Counted from the first letter of the stretch, positions 1 to 8,457 are shown. The stretch: DNA of 29,967 bases from Deltaproteobacteria bacterium (GCA_005879255.1 VBKY01000021.1:1-29967); one strand, 5' to 3'. The notes: generated by a model not told the origin, from the letters alone. Made by a program: numbers and translations.

Positions 1-206
1 ATCTTGGTCGCGATCTCGAACTCGTGCTCCGCGTCGGTGGTCGGATTTGCACGCTCACGGTGCCGCGCGAGCGCAGCACGGGATTGTGCCGCTCCATCGG
101 ACTCCATTTGCCGCCGGAACATCTGCGAGTTTGGGTGACGGACGCGGAATTAGAGAACGACCTCGAGACCGGCTCTCAGGCAAGTTCCCTTACCGAGCAT
201 CACTAG
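1..206 (+). CDS. ABC transporter ATPase, C-terminal (TOBE) fragment, 5' end outside window
   Basis: An open frame enters from the left edge (codons in phase with position 3) and ends at a TAG at 204-206. The visible 67 residues begin LGRDLELVLRVGG and contain a LTVPRERSTG...IGLHLPPEHLRVW pattern. That pattern is typical of the TOBE beta-barrel that closes CysA/PotA/FbpC-type importer ATPases. Walker A, signature and Walker B motifs would lie upstream of the window and cannot be seen. The next gene on the same strand is a two-domain permease of the iron/sulfate/polyamine importer class, which fits an ATPase here. The gap to it is 234 nt and holds two hairpins. An unrelated short C-terminal domain cannot be excluded. 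Confidence 0.6.
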   Translation, partial: LGRDLELVLRVGGRICTLTVPRERSTGLCRSIGLHLPPEHLRVWVTDAELENDLETGSQASSLTEHH

Positions 207-260
207 TGTGGTGTCCCAGAAGTTCATGTGCAACCTATGGCCCCGCTGGAATTTGAACTC

Positions 261-297
261 AAATCCCCCTTTATGCCCCTTTTTCAAAGGGGGATTT
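261..297 (+). terminator. Strong hairpin, possible terminator or dispersed repeat
   Basis: AAATCCCCCTTT (261-272) and AAAGGGGGATTT (286-297) form a perfect 12-bp inverted repeat with a 13-nt loop, followed by TT and C. It could terminate transcription after the ATPase gene. The same kind of sequence is also a common dispersed palindrome, so the terminator role is an inference. Confidence 0.5.
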
Positions 298-316
298 TTC
301 TGTTCAGGACTTTAAA

Positions 317-337
317 CCCCTCTTTGGAAAAGAGGGG
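317..337. repeat. Second hairpin upstream of the permease gene
   Basis: CCCCTCTTT (317-325) and AAAGAGGGG (329-337) pair perfectly over 9 bp with a 3-nt loop. It lies 19 nt after the larger hairpin and is followed by a G-rich then T-rich run. The two stems resemble each other and may be parts of one repeat. Nothing else is recognisable in 207-440. Confidence 0.5.
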
Positions 338-440
338 AAGGGGAGATTTTTGGCGGAACGGCGAACAAATTATGTGGCGAATTTCTGAGACAGGACAGTA
401 GTCTTACGCACAGCTCGCGCAGTAGGATCGAATTAACCTC

Positions 441-2174
441 ATGGCCAAAGTTTCCACCGCCGACGCAATTTCTCAGCCCAGATTGCTCGGGATTGAGCCG
501 GCGACGATCTGCATCGCGGTGCTTTTCGCCGTGGTCGCGTTCCTGGTCCTGACGCCGCTTTTGTTGTTGCTGGTTGGCAGCTTTCAACTTGCCAGGCCCG
601 GCGAAACTCCGGTCTATGGGCTTGCCGGGTGGCGCCGTGCTTTCAGCGACCCGTCGATTCTCCAAGCACTGTGGAACACCGTGTCCCTCGCCGTCGTGCG
701 CCAATCGATCGCGTTGGTGATCGGCGTGCTGCTTTCCTGGCTGATCGCCCGCACCGATCTGCCGTGGAAGAAAGCCCTGGAGTTCATGTTCTGGATTTCT
801 TTCTTTCTGCCGCCGTTGCCCGTCGCGCTGGGCTGGATTTTACTTCTCGACGGCAAGTTCGGTTTGCTGAACCAATGGCTGCAGAGCCTGTCGATTGTCA
901 GCGGACCGATTTTCAATATTTATTCCTACTGGGGGATCGTCTGGGTGCACATGACGACCAGCCTCGGCGTGAAAGTGCTGCTATTGGCGCCGGCGTTTCG
1001 CAATCTCGATGCGAGCCTCGAAGAGAGCGCGCGCAGTTGCGGCGCCAATCCGGTCGTTACCTTAATTCGCATCGTCATTCCGCTCATGATGCCGGCGATA
1101 TTGGTGTCGACCGTGTTGGGACTGATCCGCTCCATGGAAGCTTTTGAGATCGAGCTCTTGTTGGGTGTTCCGATCGGCCTGTTCGTCTATTCGACCAAAA
1201 TCCGCGACCTGGTCGCCTATGAGCCGCCGGAGTATGCCCCGGCAACCGCTCTCGGAAGTATTTTTTTATTGCTGCTTCTGATCATGGTTGCGCTGCAACG
1301 CAGCTACCTCGGTCAGCGTCTTTATCGGACGGTGACCGGGCGCGGATTCAGCACCAATCCAACCAGTCTCGGGCGCTGGCGCTGGCCGATATTCTCGGTG
1401 GTTGCTTTGGTCGCGTTCTCGGTGACAGTCGTGCCTCTGATGGTGCTGCTGATGGGGACATTTATGCGCGCCTTCGGCTACTTCAATATTCCCCGACCTT
1501 GGACGATCGAAAATTGGCAGCGCGTGCTTGCCGATCCGAGCCTGATCAAGTCGCTGTGGAACACGCTGGTCGTCGGCCTCGGCACCGCGGTCAGCGGCGC
1601 GGCTATCTATGCGCTCATCGCGTACGTGGTGGTGCGACGGCAATTCAAGGGACGGGCGCTTCTGGATTTTATCTCGTGGCTACCCTGGGCGATTCCGGGC
1701 ATCTTGATGGGACTCGCGCTTCTGTGGACCGTATTCGAAACCAGGTTTCTCTTGCCGCTTTACGGCTCGGTTTACCTGTTGATCATCGCTCTGTTCATCA
1801 AGAGTATGCCGTTTGGCGTCCAGATCGTTAAGAGTGTGCTGGTCCAACTTGGACCCGAGCTCGAAGAGGCGGCGCGCATTTCCGGCGGTTCCTGGCTGCA
1901 ATGCTACCGCCGGGTGCTGATCCCGCTCTTGACGCCGACGTTCATCGTCGTCGGGCTGCTCGGCTTTATCTCGGCGGCGCGCGACATCAGCACCGTGGTA
2001 TTATTGGGCTCGAGCCAATCGCGCACGATGGCGCTGCTGGCGCTCGATTATGCCTTCGGCGGACAATTCGAGCGCGGCGCCGTGGTCGCCTTTCTCACTT
2101 CGCTCGTCGTCATCGTCATCGCCTTGATCGCTCACGTCGTCGGCAGCAGGGTCGGCATCGGCGGTCAGCATTAG
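441..2174 (+). CDS. Fused two-domain ABC permease, FbpB/AfuB-like (iron or other anion import)
   Basis: This is a 577-residue inner-membrane protein with about twelve hydrophobic segments, arranged as two homologous permease halves. Each half carries the cytoplasmic EAA loop that contacts the ATPase: EESARSCGANPVVTLIRIVI starting near residue 194, and EEAARISGGSWLQCYRRVLI starting near residue 475. In both, the invariant Gly falls in the expected position. The length and duplicated arrangement match FbpB-type permeases of the ferric iron/thiamine/phosphonate importer group. The ATG at 441 is preceded by only a weak purine stretch (AGTAGGAT). The preceding gene is an ATPase tail. No binding protein is adjacent, but the secreted protein at 9927-11012 is of the class that serves such permeases. 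The substrate cannot be read from sequence. Confidence 0.9.
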   Translation: MAKVSTADAISQPRLLGIEPATICIAVLFAVVAFLVLTPLLLLLVGSFQLARPGETPVYGLAGWRRAFSDPSILQALWNTVSLAVVRQSIALVIGVLLSWLIARTDLPWKKALEFMFWISFFLPPLPVALGWILLLDGKFGLLNQWLQSLSIVSGPIFNIYSYWGIVWVHMTTSLGVKVLLLAPAFRNLDASLEESARSCGANPVVTLIRIVIPLMMPAILVSTVLGLIRSMEAFEIELLLGVPIGLFVYSTKIRDLVAYEPPEYAPATALGSIFLLLLLIMVALQRSYLGQRLYRTVTGRGFSTNPTSLGRWRWPIFSVVALVAFSVTVVPLMVLLMGTFMRAFGYFNIPRPWTIENWQRVLADPSLIKSLWNTLVVGLGTAVSGAAIYALIAYVVVRRQFKGRALLDFISWLPWAIPGILMGLALLWTVFETRFLLPLYGSVYLLIIALFIKSMPFGVQIVKSVLVQLGPELEEAARISGGSWLQCYRRVLIPLLTPTFIVVGLLGFISAARDISTVVLLGSSQSRTMALLALDYAFGGQFERGAVVAFLTSLVVIVIALIAHVVGSRVGIGGQH

Positions 2175-2238
2175 AATGAATTTTTCAAATTCTTTGGGTA
2201 ATTCCGAGACAATTATGGTCGACAGCATTGTCAGTGTC

Positions 2239-2320
2239 CGTCATTCCCGCATGCTTCTAGCGGGTCCGCCACATGGCTTTGGACGGATCCGTCCTTCGGC
2301 GGAAATCCAGGCGAATTCCG
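2239..2320. repeat. Degenerate palindromic intergenic repeat
   Basis: The 259-nt gap between the permease and the first UbiD gene holds a GTCATTCCCGC...GAAATCCAGGCGAATTCC sequence. This is the typical layout of a very common bacterial dispersed repeat. A small stem CCCGC/GCGGG lies at 2246-2264, and a perfect 14-bp palindrome GGACGGATCCGTCC at 2281-2294. No coding sequence is visible in the gap. Confidence 0.5.
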
Positions 2321-2433
2321 GACAGGACCCCCGATTAGAACGTTCGGGTGACAAGTTGGGGACGAGCTATTGAAGGACGTTCTGATACCCGCAGCTTTGT
2401 TCGCGCAGTTAATTTTTCCGTAAAGGATCACGC

Positions 2434-3837
2434 ATGACCACTGCAAGCGTTACCGACTTGAGGAGTTTTTTAACCGTGTTGGAACAGGCCGGCGAGCTTT
2501 CGCGGGTCAAGGTTCTAGTCAGTTTAGAGCAAGAGATCGGCGCCATCTGCTTGCGCAACTTGCGCGCCGGCGGTCCCGGCTTGTTGTTCGAACGGCCCGG
2601 CGATCGAGCCATGCCTCTAGCCGTCGACCTGCTGGCTTCGCGCCGGCGCTATGCGTTGGCGCTCGGTGTCGAGACGGATCAACTGGCGGTGGAGTGGAAC
2701 CGGCGTACGACCAAGCCGCTCGCCCCCGTGATTGTCGAGCGCGGCCTGTGCCAGCAAAACGTGATGATCGGTCACGACGTCGATCTGTCCAAGCTTCCGG
2801 CGCCGATCTGGAACGAGCTTGATGGCGGACCTTATCTGACATTGTCTTGTCACGTGACCAAGGACCCGGTCACCAAAACGCGGAATGTGGGTCTCTATCG
2901 CAACCAGGTCCATGACCGCCAGACCCTCGGCATTCTTGCGGCCCCTTACACGCATCTAAATCTCCAGCGCAACAAGGCTCCGAACGAGCCGTTTCCGGTC
3001 GCTCTCGTGCTCGGGCCCGATCCAACGGTAGTCATGACCGCCCCAGCACCGATTCCCTTTGGCACCGACGAACTGGCGATTGCCGGCGCATTGCGTGGCA
3101 ACCCGCTGGAGCTTGTGCCGTGCAAAACGATTCCACTGGAAGTGCCCACCATGGCGGAAATCGTGATCGAAGGTGAGATCCGGCCTGGCGAACTGCGAGA
3201 AGAAGGTCCCTTTGGCGAGTTCACCGGTCACTACGGTGGCCACAAAGCGCCGCGCCCAGTCATCCATGTCACGGCAATCACTCATCGAAACGATCCGATT
3301 CTCCAGGCCAGCTACGAAGGAATGCAACCGAACGAATCGGGTTTTTTGACCGCTGTGCCGCGGGAAGCGGAAATAATCCGGCAAGTCACTCTGCCGGGAA
3401 TAAAAAAAGTCAATGTGACCGTGCCGGCCGGGGGCGCCTTACACGCAGTGGTGGCGGTGGAGAAACCTTACGAAGGATTCGGCAAGTACGTGGCGCTTGC
3501 GGTGCTCGGCACCGTCGCCGGGCGTTACCTCAAGCAAGTCATCATCGTCGATGCCGACATCGATCCCTTCGATCCGATTCAAGTCGAGTGGGCGGTTGCC
3601 ACGCGGGTGCAGGCCAATCGCGATATCGAGATTCTGAAACAGCTCACGGGGATTATTCTCGATCCCTCTTTGCCTAAGGAAGAGCAGTGGGCCACCTCCC
3701 GGACCTCGAAAATGATCATCGACGCGACCCGCTACGATGCCAAGAATTTTCCGCCAATCTGTTTGCCGGCAAACGAAGCGATGGCCAAAGTGGAAAAGGA
3801 ATGGGCGCACTACGGTATTCTACTGAAAGATATTTAA
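2434..3837 (+). CDS. UbiD-family prenylated-FMN-dependent decarboxylase (paralog 1)
   Basis: The 467-residue protein belongs to the UbiD family, which reversibly decarboxylates aromatic or alpha,beta-unsaturated acids using prenylated FMN, a divalent metal and K+. By comparison with fungal Fdc1, the key residues are present. N151 and R156 lie in NVGLYR (metal ligand and catalytic Arg). H174 is in PYTHL and E246 in EIVIEG (metal ligands). E257 and E262 of EGPFGE are the catalytic acid pair. The start is supported by AAGGA at 2423-2427, six bases before the ATG. A near-equal-length paralog follows at 4044, and a third, more distant member is at 29260. The cofactor maker UbiX is not in the window. 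It is unlikely to be the true ubiquinone enzyme, because there are two adjacent copies in an accessory context; the substrate is unknown. Confidence 0.9.
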   Translation: MTTASVTDLRSFLTVLEQAGELSRVKVLVSLEQEIGAICLRNLRAGGPGLLFERPGDRAMPLAVDLLASRRRYALALGVETDQLAVEWNRRTTKPLAPVIVERGLCQQNVMIGHDVDLSKLPAPIWNELDGGPYLTLSCHVTKDPVTKTRNVGLYRNQVHDRQTLGILAAPYTHLNLQRNKAPNEPFPVALVLGPDPTVVMTAPAPIPFGTDELAIAGALRGNPLELVPCKTIPLEVPTMAEIVIEGEIRPGELREEGPFGEFTGHYGGHKAPRPVIHVTAITHRNDPILQASYEGMQPNESGFLTAVPREAEIIRQVTLPGIKKVNVTVPAGGALHAVVAVEKPYEGFGKYVALAVLGTVAGRYLKQVIIVDADIDPFDPIQVEWAVATRVQANRDIEILKQLTGIILDPSLPKEEQWATSRTSKMIIDATRYDAKNFPPICLPANEAMAKVEKEWAHYGILLKDI

Positions 3838-4020
3838 AATTTCGAAACTCGAAATCCGAAACTCGAAACAAATTCAAATGACCAGAAAACAAACACCAGA
3901 ATGTTCCAAACAACCCTGATTCGGATTTGTCGTTTTGAAATTTCTCGGGTTTTGGGTTTGTTTGCTGTTATATTGTTTCGGATTTCGATATTCGGATTTC
4001 GGATTTTGCTTGGCGCCATA
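3838..4020. repeat. Long palindromic dispersed repeat, copy A (CGAAATCCGAAA type)
   Basis: The left arm contains repeated CTCGAAATCCGAAACTCG and CGAAACAAATTCAAATGACC. The right arm contains the complementary TTGTTTCGGATTTCGATATT and CGGATTTCGG. The arms can fold into a long imperfect AT-rich stem occupying the whole gap between the two UbiD genes. A second copy lies at 7129-7299 and a truncated GC-richer piece near 5745-5785. It could act as an attenuator or terminator between the paralogs, but that is inference. Confidence 0.75.
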
Positions 4021-4043
4021 ATTTTAATAGTGTAAAAACCGGC

Positions 4044-5447
4044 ATGGCAAAATCGGCTCCCGTGCAAGATTTGCGCAGCTTCCTACAATTGCTCGAGGAC
4101 AGAGGCAAGCTCGCAACGGTAAAATCTTCGGTCTCGCTCAATCAAGAGATCGGCGCGGTGTGTTTGCGCAACCTGCGTACCAGCGGTCCGGGGCTCTTAT
4201 TCGAACGCGCCGGCGATCATGATATTCGCTTGGCCGTCGATCTGCTGGCGTCGCGCCGGCGTTACGCTTTAGCGCTCGGCGTCGAACCCGACCAGTTGGC
4301 TGCGGCATGGAACCGCCGGACCAAAAGTCTCATTCCTCCGGTGATGGTCGAGAACGGCCTGTGCCAACAGCATGTTTGGTTAGGCGACCAAGTCGATTTG
4401 ACCAAACTGCCAGTGCCGACGTGGAATGAGCATGACGGCGGGCCTTATCTCACGCTCTCTTGCCACATCAGCAAAGACCCGGAAACTCAAACGCGCAACG
4501 TCGGCGTCTACCGCAATATCGTTCACGATCGCAACACACTCGGGATTCTCGTCGAGCCTTACGGTCATTTAAGATATCAATGGAACAAGCGGCCCCACGA
4601 ACCATTCCCGGTGGCGATCGTTCTTGGCGTCGATCCGGTTGTGCCAATGGCGGCGGTCGCACCCGTTCCTTACGGCAGAGATGAGTTGGCGGTGGCCGGC
4701 GCGCTGCGCGGCAAGCCGGTGGAGTTGGTTCCCTGCGTCACGATTCCCTTGGAAGTTCCCGCTTCCGCCGAAATCGTCATCGAGGGTGAAATTTTGCTCG
4801 ACGATCTGCGCGACGAGGGACCGTTCGGCGAGTTCACGGGATACTACGGCGGTCATCGCGCGCCGCGGCCGGTCATCCGCGTCAAGGCGATTACGCATCG
4901 CGATCGTCCGATTCTTCACGCTGTCTATGAAGGTCAGCCGCCATCCGGTTCGGCGATCATCGTGGCAGTGCCGCGGGAAGCGGAGCTAATGCGCCAAATT
5001 TCATTGCCAGGCGTCAAGCGCGCGCATATGACCCGCGGCGGGGGCGGGGCGCTGCACGCGGTGCTTTCGGTGGATAAACCTTATGAGGGTTTTGGTAAGT
5101 ACGTCGGTCTCGCCGTGCTCGGCACTACCGCCGGTCGCGGCATCAAGCAAGTGATCGTGGTCGATGACGACATCGATCCCGCCGATCCAATTCAAGTTGA
5201 ATGGGCCATAGCTACCCGGGTGCAACCCCATCGCGATATCGAAATCCTCAGCGAGCTTCCCGGTATCATCCTCGATCCATCGCTGCCGCGGGGCGGACGA
5301 AAACCGCCGCTGACCTCCAAGATGATCATCGATGCGACGCGCTACGACGCCAAGGATTTCGCGCCGGTCTGTTTACCTTCGGCCGATGCCATGGCTAAGG
5401 TCGAGCGCGATTGGTCCCGCTACTGCATTTTGCTGCCGGGCAGCTGA
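4044..5447 (+). CDS. UbiD-family prenylated-FMN-dependent decarboxylase (paralog 2)
   Basis: This 467-residue paralog of the gene at 2434 shares the same blocks throughout, so a tandem duplication is likely. The functional residues are all kept: N152 and R157 in NVGVYR, H175 in PYGHL, E247 in EIVIEG, and the E258/E263 pair in EGPFGE. Differences cluster around residues 95-115, in the substrate-facing block after PYGHL (RYQWNKRP) and in a Gly-rich stretch before LHAVLSV. These may give a different substrate range. No convincing ribosome-binding site precedes the ATG; the bases just upstream belong to the repeat edge. It is therefore either weakly translated or uses a later start, although the alignment with paralog 1 supports 4044. 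Role: cytoplasmic reversible decarboxylation of an aromatic or enoic acid. Confidence 0.9.
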   Translation: MAKSAPVQDLRSFLQLLEDRGKLATVKSSVSLNQEIGAVCLRNLRTSGPGLLFERAGDHDIRLAVDLLASRRRYALALGVEPDQLAAAWNRRTKSLIPPVMVENGLCQQHVWLGDQVDLTKLPVPTWNEHDGGPYLTLSCHISKDPETQTRNVGVYRNIVHDRNTLGILVEPYGHLRYQWNKRPHEPFPVAIVLGVDPVVPMAAVAPVPYGRDELAVAGALRGKPVELVPCVTIPLEVPASAEIVIEGEILLDDLRDEGPFGEFTGYYGGHRAPRPVIRVKAITHRDRPILHAVYEGQPPSGSAIIVAVPREAELMRQISLPGVKRAHMTRGGGGALHAVLSVDKPYEGFGKYVGLAVLGTTAGRGIKQVIVVDDDIDPADPIQVEWAIATRVQPHRDIEILSELPGIILDPSLPRGGRKPPLTSKMIIDATRYDAKDFAPVCLPSADAMAKVERDWSRYCILLPGS

Positions 5448-5535
5448 TGAAAAGAGTTATAGGATTATTCACGCGAGAGAAAAGTCGCTACACATTGTAA
5501 TCGACGGCGAGCTTGCCCCTATCCTGACCTCCTCC

Positions 5536-5675
5536 GAGGGAGCCTGTGTCGCAATGCTGAGGATGGCGTGTCTATCGGCGTCTCTGTCATTTCGACCGCA
5601 GGGAGAAATCTAGATCCCTCACATCCGTTCGGGATGACAACCCCTCTCCAGGAATTGTGACACAGTCCCGAGGCG
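5536..5675. repeat. Palindromic dispersed repeat (GTCATTTCGA type) with imperfect terminal inverted repeats
   Basis: The core GTCATTTCGACC...GAGAAATCTAGATCCCTC...CGGGATGAC is a familiar dispersed palindrome. It is flanked by GGGAGCCTGTGTCGCAAT on the left and ATTGTGACACAGTCCC on the right, which are imperfect inverted repeats. CGAGG occurs at both edges (5535-5539 and 5669-5673) and may be a short target duplication. The remainder of the 5448-5922 gap holds a CCCCCG/CGGGGG stem-loop at 5701-5715, a GAGACTCGGAACCCGAGACC fragment, and two hairpins listed separately. No coding sequence is visible. Confidence 0.55.
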
Positions 5676-5804
5676 GGGAAAAGAAATCGGATACTCTTCG
5701 CCCCCGCTTCGGGGGAGAACTAAAGAGGGGGTTTCTTTTTCGGTTGGTGTTTAAACCCGAGACTCGGAACCCGAGACCCGAAACTTATTCTCCTTCGCCG
5801 AATA

Positions 5805-5824
5805 CCTCGCAGCTTGCTGCGAGG
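5805..5824. repeat. Perfect 8-bp stem hairpin in the gap between convergent genes
   Basis: CCTCGCAG and CTGCGAGG pair perfectly around the loop CTTG. A near-identical hairpin follows about 75 nt later, suggesting two copies of a small repeat. It could stop transcription coming from the UbiD operon. Confidence 0.5.
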
Positions 5825-5897
5825 ATGAAGGCGAGGAGAACCCTCCGTAGCCTTGGCGAAGGAGGGTGGAAGGGCTTCGGAGAATTTCGCAAAGATA

Positions 5898-5918
5898 CCT
5901 CGGAGCTTTGCTCCGAGG
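5898..5918 (-). terminator. Hairpin just beyond the 3' end of the bicupin gene
   Basis: CCTCGGAG (5898-5905) and CTCCGAGG (5911-5918) pair perfectly with a 5-nt loop. It begins four bases past the stop codon of the minus-strand cupin gene (5923). No strong U-run follows on the minus strand, so a rho-independent role is only possible. Confidence 0.4.
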
Positions 5919-5922
5919 AGCT

Positions 5923-7008
5923 TCATTCCATTCCCTTTTGCGTGCACCAGGGAACCATGGAACCCATGCGGCAAGTCGCGCCTGCTTTGTGGAGGCAAGA
6001 CTCAAAGAACTCGTGAATCTTTGGATCCTCGTCTTCGTACTCGATCTGCGTGCCGCCGTCTTTGACGCTTACCTCGATTGGTTTGTCGTCACCGAGAGCG
6101 ACAAAGTTGTAACGCCAGCTATTCCAGCGTAGCGCCAGATAACGAGCGGGATCGGCGCCGGAATTGAAGTGCTGATGAAGCCACTGCGAGGGAGGAACCA
6201 CCACGCTCCCTGGTTTCCACTCCACCCGGGTGACTTCTCCGTGTTCGGGCCAGAGCAGGGAATAACCTTGACCGCTTAAAATCGTCACATGGGCGCCGGG
6301 GCCGTGACGATGGGCTTTTTTGTAGCGGCCGACCGGAAATTCGGAAATGTGCGAACCCATAACATTGCCGGCGAGGTCGAAGTTGACATGCCTTCCGCCG
6401 GCGCCGCGTTCATTCCATACTTGGAGCGGCATGTCCCATGTGTTCGGCACGAAGTTCACCGACATCTTGAGTCCCCAGACCTGTCCCTTGCTGCTGAAAT
6501 ACTCCTCGTCTTCCGGCGGAAAGCGATCGGAAAAAACGAAATCGTTGGCGAAAATGAAATTGAGATTGTGAAACAGGTTCATCATGAAAGGCGCGCTAGT
6601 TACAGCAAAAAACCTGACCGAGGCGTTTCCCTGCCCATTGAAGTGTTGGTACTCTGCGTTCAAAGGAATCGCGAACAAGCTTCCAGGATGCCACTCGAAG
6701 GTCTGCTTCTTGCCATTTTGTTGCCATACGGAAGTGGCTCCATGTCCGTCCAGAATATAGACCATCTCTTCATAAAGATGTTTTTGCGGTTTCAACTTTG
6801 TTCCCGGCGGGATTTCGCACACATAACCGTCGTTGGTTCCGCCGGCGCCTTCAAGGTTGATAAATGCTCCCAGGCCGCCTTTATAATCCCAGGGCGCAAC
6901 CTCTAGTTTACGGAGATCCTCGATGAAAAATCCGCGGTTGATTGGGATTTTCTGTGCCTGCTGCCAAGCGTGGTAGGTATCGATGCGCGCGTCGCTATTG
7001 TATTTCAT
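5923..7008 (-). CDS. Bicupin protein, gentisate 1,2-dioxygenase-like superfamily
   Basis: The 361-residue cytoplasmic protein has two cupin barrels. The first has the PPGTKLKPQKHLYEEMVYIL motif (H77, E80/E81), closing with WHPGSLFAIPLNAEYQHFN (H122). The second has FPVGRYKKAHRHGPGAH (H233, H235, H240) and WKPGSVVVPPSQWLHQHFN (H280). Such bicupins include Fe(II) ring-cleaving dioxygenases acting on hydroxylated aromatic acids, but many relatives are uncharacterised, so the reaction is not assigned. The start is firmly set by an AAAGGAGG ribosome-binding site at 7019-7027. A Cys-containing tail (residues 338-361) extends beyond the second cupin. The decayed gene at 11090-12150 is a paralog with the same ...YEDEDP... 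C-terminal block. It has no close operon partner; it is followed on its own strand by hairpins. Confidence 0.8.
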   Translation of the reverse strand: MKYNSDARIDTYHAWQQAQKIPINRGFFIEDLRKLEVAPWDYKGGLGAFINLEGAGGTNDGYVCEIPPGTKLKPQKHLYEEMVYILDGHGATSVWQQNGKKQTFEWHPGSLFAIPLNAEYQHFNGQGNASVRFFAVTSAPFMMNLFHNLNFIFANDFVFSDRFPPEDEEYFSSKGQVWGLKMSVNFVPNTWDMPLQVWNERGAGGRHVNFDLAGNVMGSHISEFPVGRYKKAHRHGPGAHVTILSGQGYSLLWPEHGEVTRVEWKPGSVVVPPSQWLHQHFNSGADPARYLALRWNSWRYNFVALGDDKPIEVSVKDGGTQIEYEDEDPKIHEFFESCLHKAGATCRMGSMVPWCTQKGME

Positions 7009-7128
7009 TGGAAATCGGCCTCCTTTCTCACCAACTGTCTAATGGACTGGATTTAGATTCTTCCACCCGAAGTCTGAGAATTTACCTCTAGCATTTTATG
7101 CTTCAATTGAAGTGGCCAAGCAACCAGC

Positions 7129-7299
7129 GAAACAAATCCGAAATCCGAATATCGAAATCCGAAACAAACTCAGAGACAAATAAATCTCAAATCGGGAAAA
7201 TCCAAAACACCGAATCCGAAGGAAGCTTGGTTGAAATTTTACATATTTTGGTCATTTGATATTGTTTCGAATTTCGGATTTCGTGCTTCGAATTTTTTA
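7129..7299. repeat. Long palindromic dispersed repeat, copy B (CGAAATCCGAAA type)
   Basis: The left arm GAAACAAATCCGAAATCCGA and the right arm ATTGTTTCGAATTTCGGATT are complementary over a long stretch, as in copy A at 3838-4020. The sequence TGGTCATTTGATATTG is also shared in inverted form. It occupies most of the 394-nt gap upstream of the bicupin gene. Nearby are a perfect palindrome CTTCAATTGAAG (7101-7112) and a CCCTTCGACGTCGCTCAGGG fragment at 7318-7337, another commonly dispersed motif. No gene is visible in 7009-7402. Confidence 0.75.
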
Positions 7300-7402
7300 T
7301 TCTTGGCGCCTTTGCGTCCCTTCGACGTCGCTCAGGGCATGCTTTGAGCGAGACATGGTTTTTCAGATGTCTTATTTAATTCGTATTTTCAAATACGTTT
7401 GG

Positions 7403-8278
7403 TTAGATTTTAGAATGAGCCGGCTGTTCATGGGCTTTCAACAGCTTGTTTACATACGCTCGCATCACCATGCGCTCGACTTCGCGGATGCTCTTTACCG
7501 AGCCGGCAGTTTGTATGACCTTTAAGATAGGTTGAAGATCATTCTCGTCAAGCCGCTGCTGCGCGCCTTTGTCGCGCGCGATCTGCTCCAGGACGGAAAC
7601 CGGCGGCGCCGCGAATTCATAACTCAGAAAGCGGTCGATGATGGCTTCATCGACGAGATCGATTCGATTCGTCGTCAAGATGACGGCGGTATGAGCGGTA
7701 TCGAGGTCGTCAATACTATGGAAGAAGATCGAATTCTGGCTGAAATGCCACTCTTTCGCTCCCAACGAATTACGGGTCAGGAACAGGGATTCGACATCGT
7801 CGAACAAAATAATCGTTCGCCGCTTGGGATCGTCGTCGTGGCGATGATGGCCGCCGCTTTGCCCATCGCGCGCGTACTTGAAAATATCGCGGATCTGCTC
7901 CTCGGTGTCGCCATATCGCCCGCGCGCGACGTCTGCGCCATCGACGAGTATCATGACGACTTCATCTGAGCCGTGCCTGGCCACGCCGTTATCGCCGAAG
8001 CGGCGGCACAACTCGTAGGTCAAGCGCTTGGCCATCGCGGTCTTGCCAACGCCGACGCCGCCATGAAAGAGAAAGCCTTTCAGAGCGCTTCGCTCCATAT
8101 GTTCTTTCCACTGGTAGCTGACGATGGCGGTGAGCTCCCGGAGTATTTCTCGGTAACGAGAGCCAATCAGCTCCCGTTGGGCGCGGCCCAAATCATCGCC
8201 TGATTCAGCCGCGGCGAACGGTCCGAATTCGTCGCGTAAACGCTCGAATGTGTATAAGTCGACGTCGCTGTCACGCAT
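7403..8278 (-). CDS. Solitary AAA+ ATPase
   Basis: The 291-residue protein has a single AAA+ module. It shows Walker A GGVGVGKT (73-80), Walker B IILFDDVE (156-163), sensor-1 ILTTNR (200-205) and a DEAIIDRF segment (210-217) with a likely arginine finger. The GRYGDTEEQIRDIF block (120-133) resembles the region after the pore loop in classic AAA proteins such as FtsH, p97 and TRIP13. There are no membrane segments and no protease domain. An N-terminal helical part of about 65 residues and a C-terminal lid domain complete it, so it is probably a remodelling or assembly ATPase acting in the cytoplasm. Its partner is unknown; the neighbours are cupin genes, about 180 and 390 nt away. The ribosome-binding site is weak (AAAAGG, 12 nt upstream). 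A few downstream ATGs exist but the alignment-like start at 8278 seems reasonable. Confidence 0.85.
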   Translation of the reverse strand: MRDSDVDLYTFERLRDEFGPFAAAESGDDLGRAQRELIGSRYREILRELTAIVSYQWKEHMERSALKGFLFHGGVGVGKTAMAKRLTYELCRRFGDNGVARHGSDEVVMILVDGADVARGRYGDTEEQIRDIFKYARDGQSGGHHRHDDDPKRRTIILFDDVESLFLTRNSLGAKEWHFSQNSIFFHSIDDLDTAHTAVILTTNRIDLVDEAIIDRFLSYEFAAPPVSVLEQIARDKGAQQRLDENDLQPILKVIQTAGSVKSIREVERMVMRAYVNKLLKAHEQPAHSKI

Positions 8279-8360
8279 CTAGAATTCCAACCTTTTAATA
8301 TTCAACAGGACCACATCAGTTTATTGCGCCAAGGCGCCAAGAGCGAAAGCGACGCGTCTT

Positions 8361-8442
8361 GTCATTTCGACCCCTTCGGCAGGCTCAGGATAAACTCCGA
8401 GAGAAATCTATTCTTAGATCCCTCGCATTTGCTCGGGATGAC
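8361..8442. repeat. Palindromic dispersed repeat (GTCATTTCGA type)
   Basis: GTCATTTCGACCCCTTCGGC...GAGAAATCT...AGATCCCTC...CTCGGGATGAC is a second copy of the palindrome family seen at 5536-5675 and inside the element at 12228-12365. It sits between the AAA+ gene start and the cupin gene end. Confidence 0.65.
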
Positions 8443-8457
8443 GGGCCAAGGCCCGTC
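8440..8457 (-). terminator. Hairpin overlapping the stop codon of the small cupin gene
   Basis: GACGGGCC and GGCCCGTC form a perfect 8-bp stem with an AA loop, touching the TGA at 8456-8458 on the minus strand. It may end the two-gene cupin operon. A uridine run is absent, so a terminator is only a suggestion. Confidence 0.4.

Noticed and set aside
6289..6906. A 205-codon open frame on the plus strand
   Set aside because: It lies wholly inside the minus-strand bicupin gene, which has a strong ribosome-binding site and clear family motifs; the plus frame has no recognisable domain.
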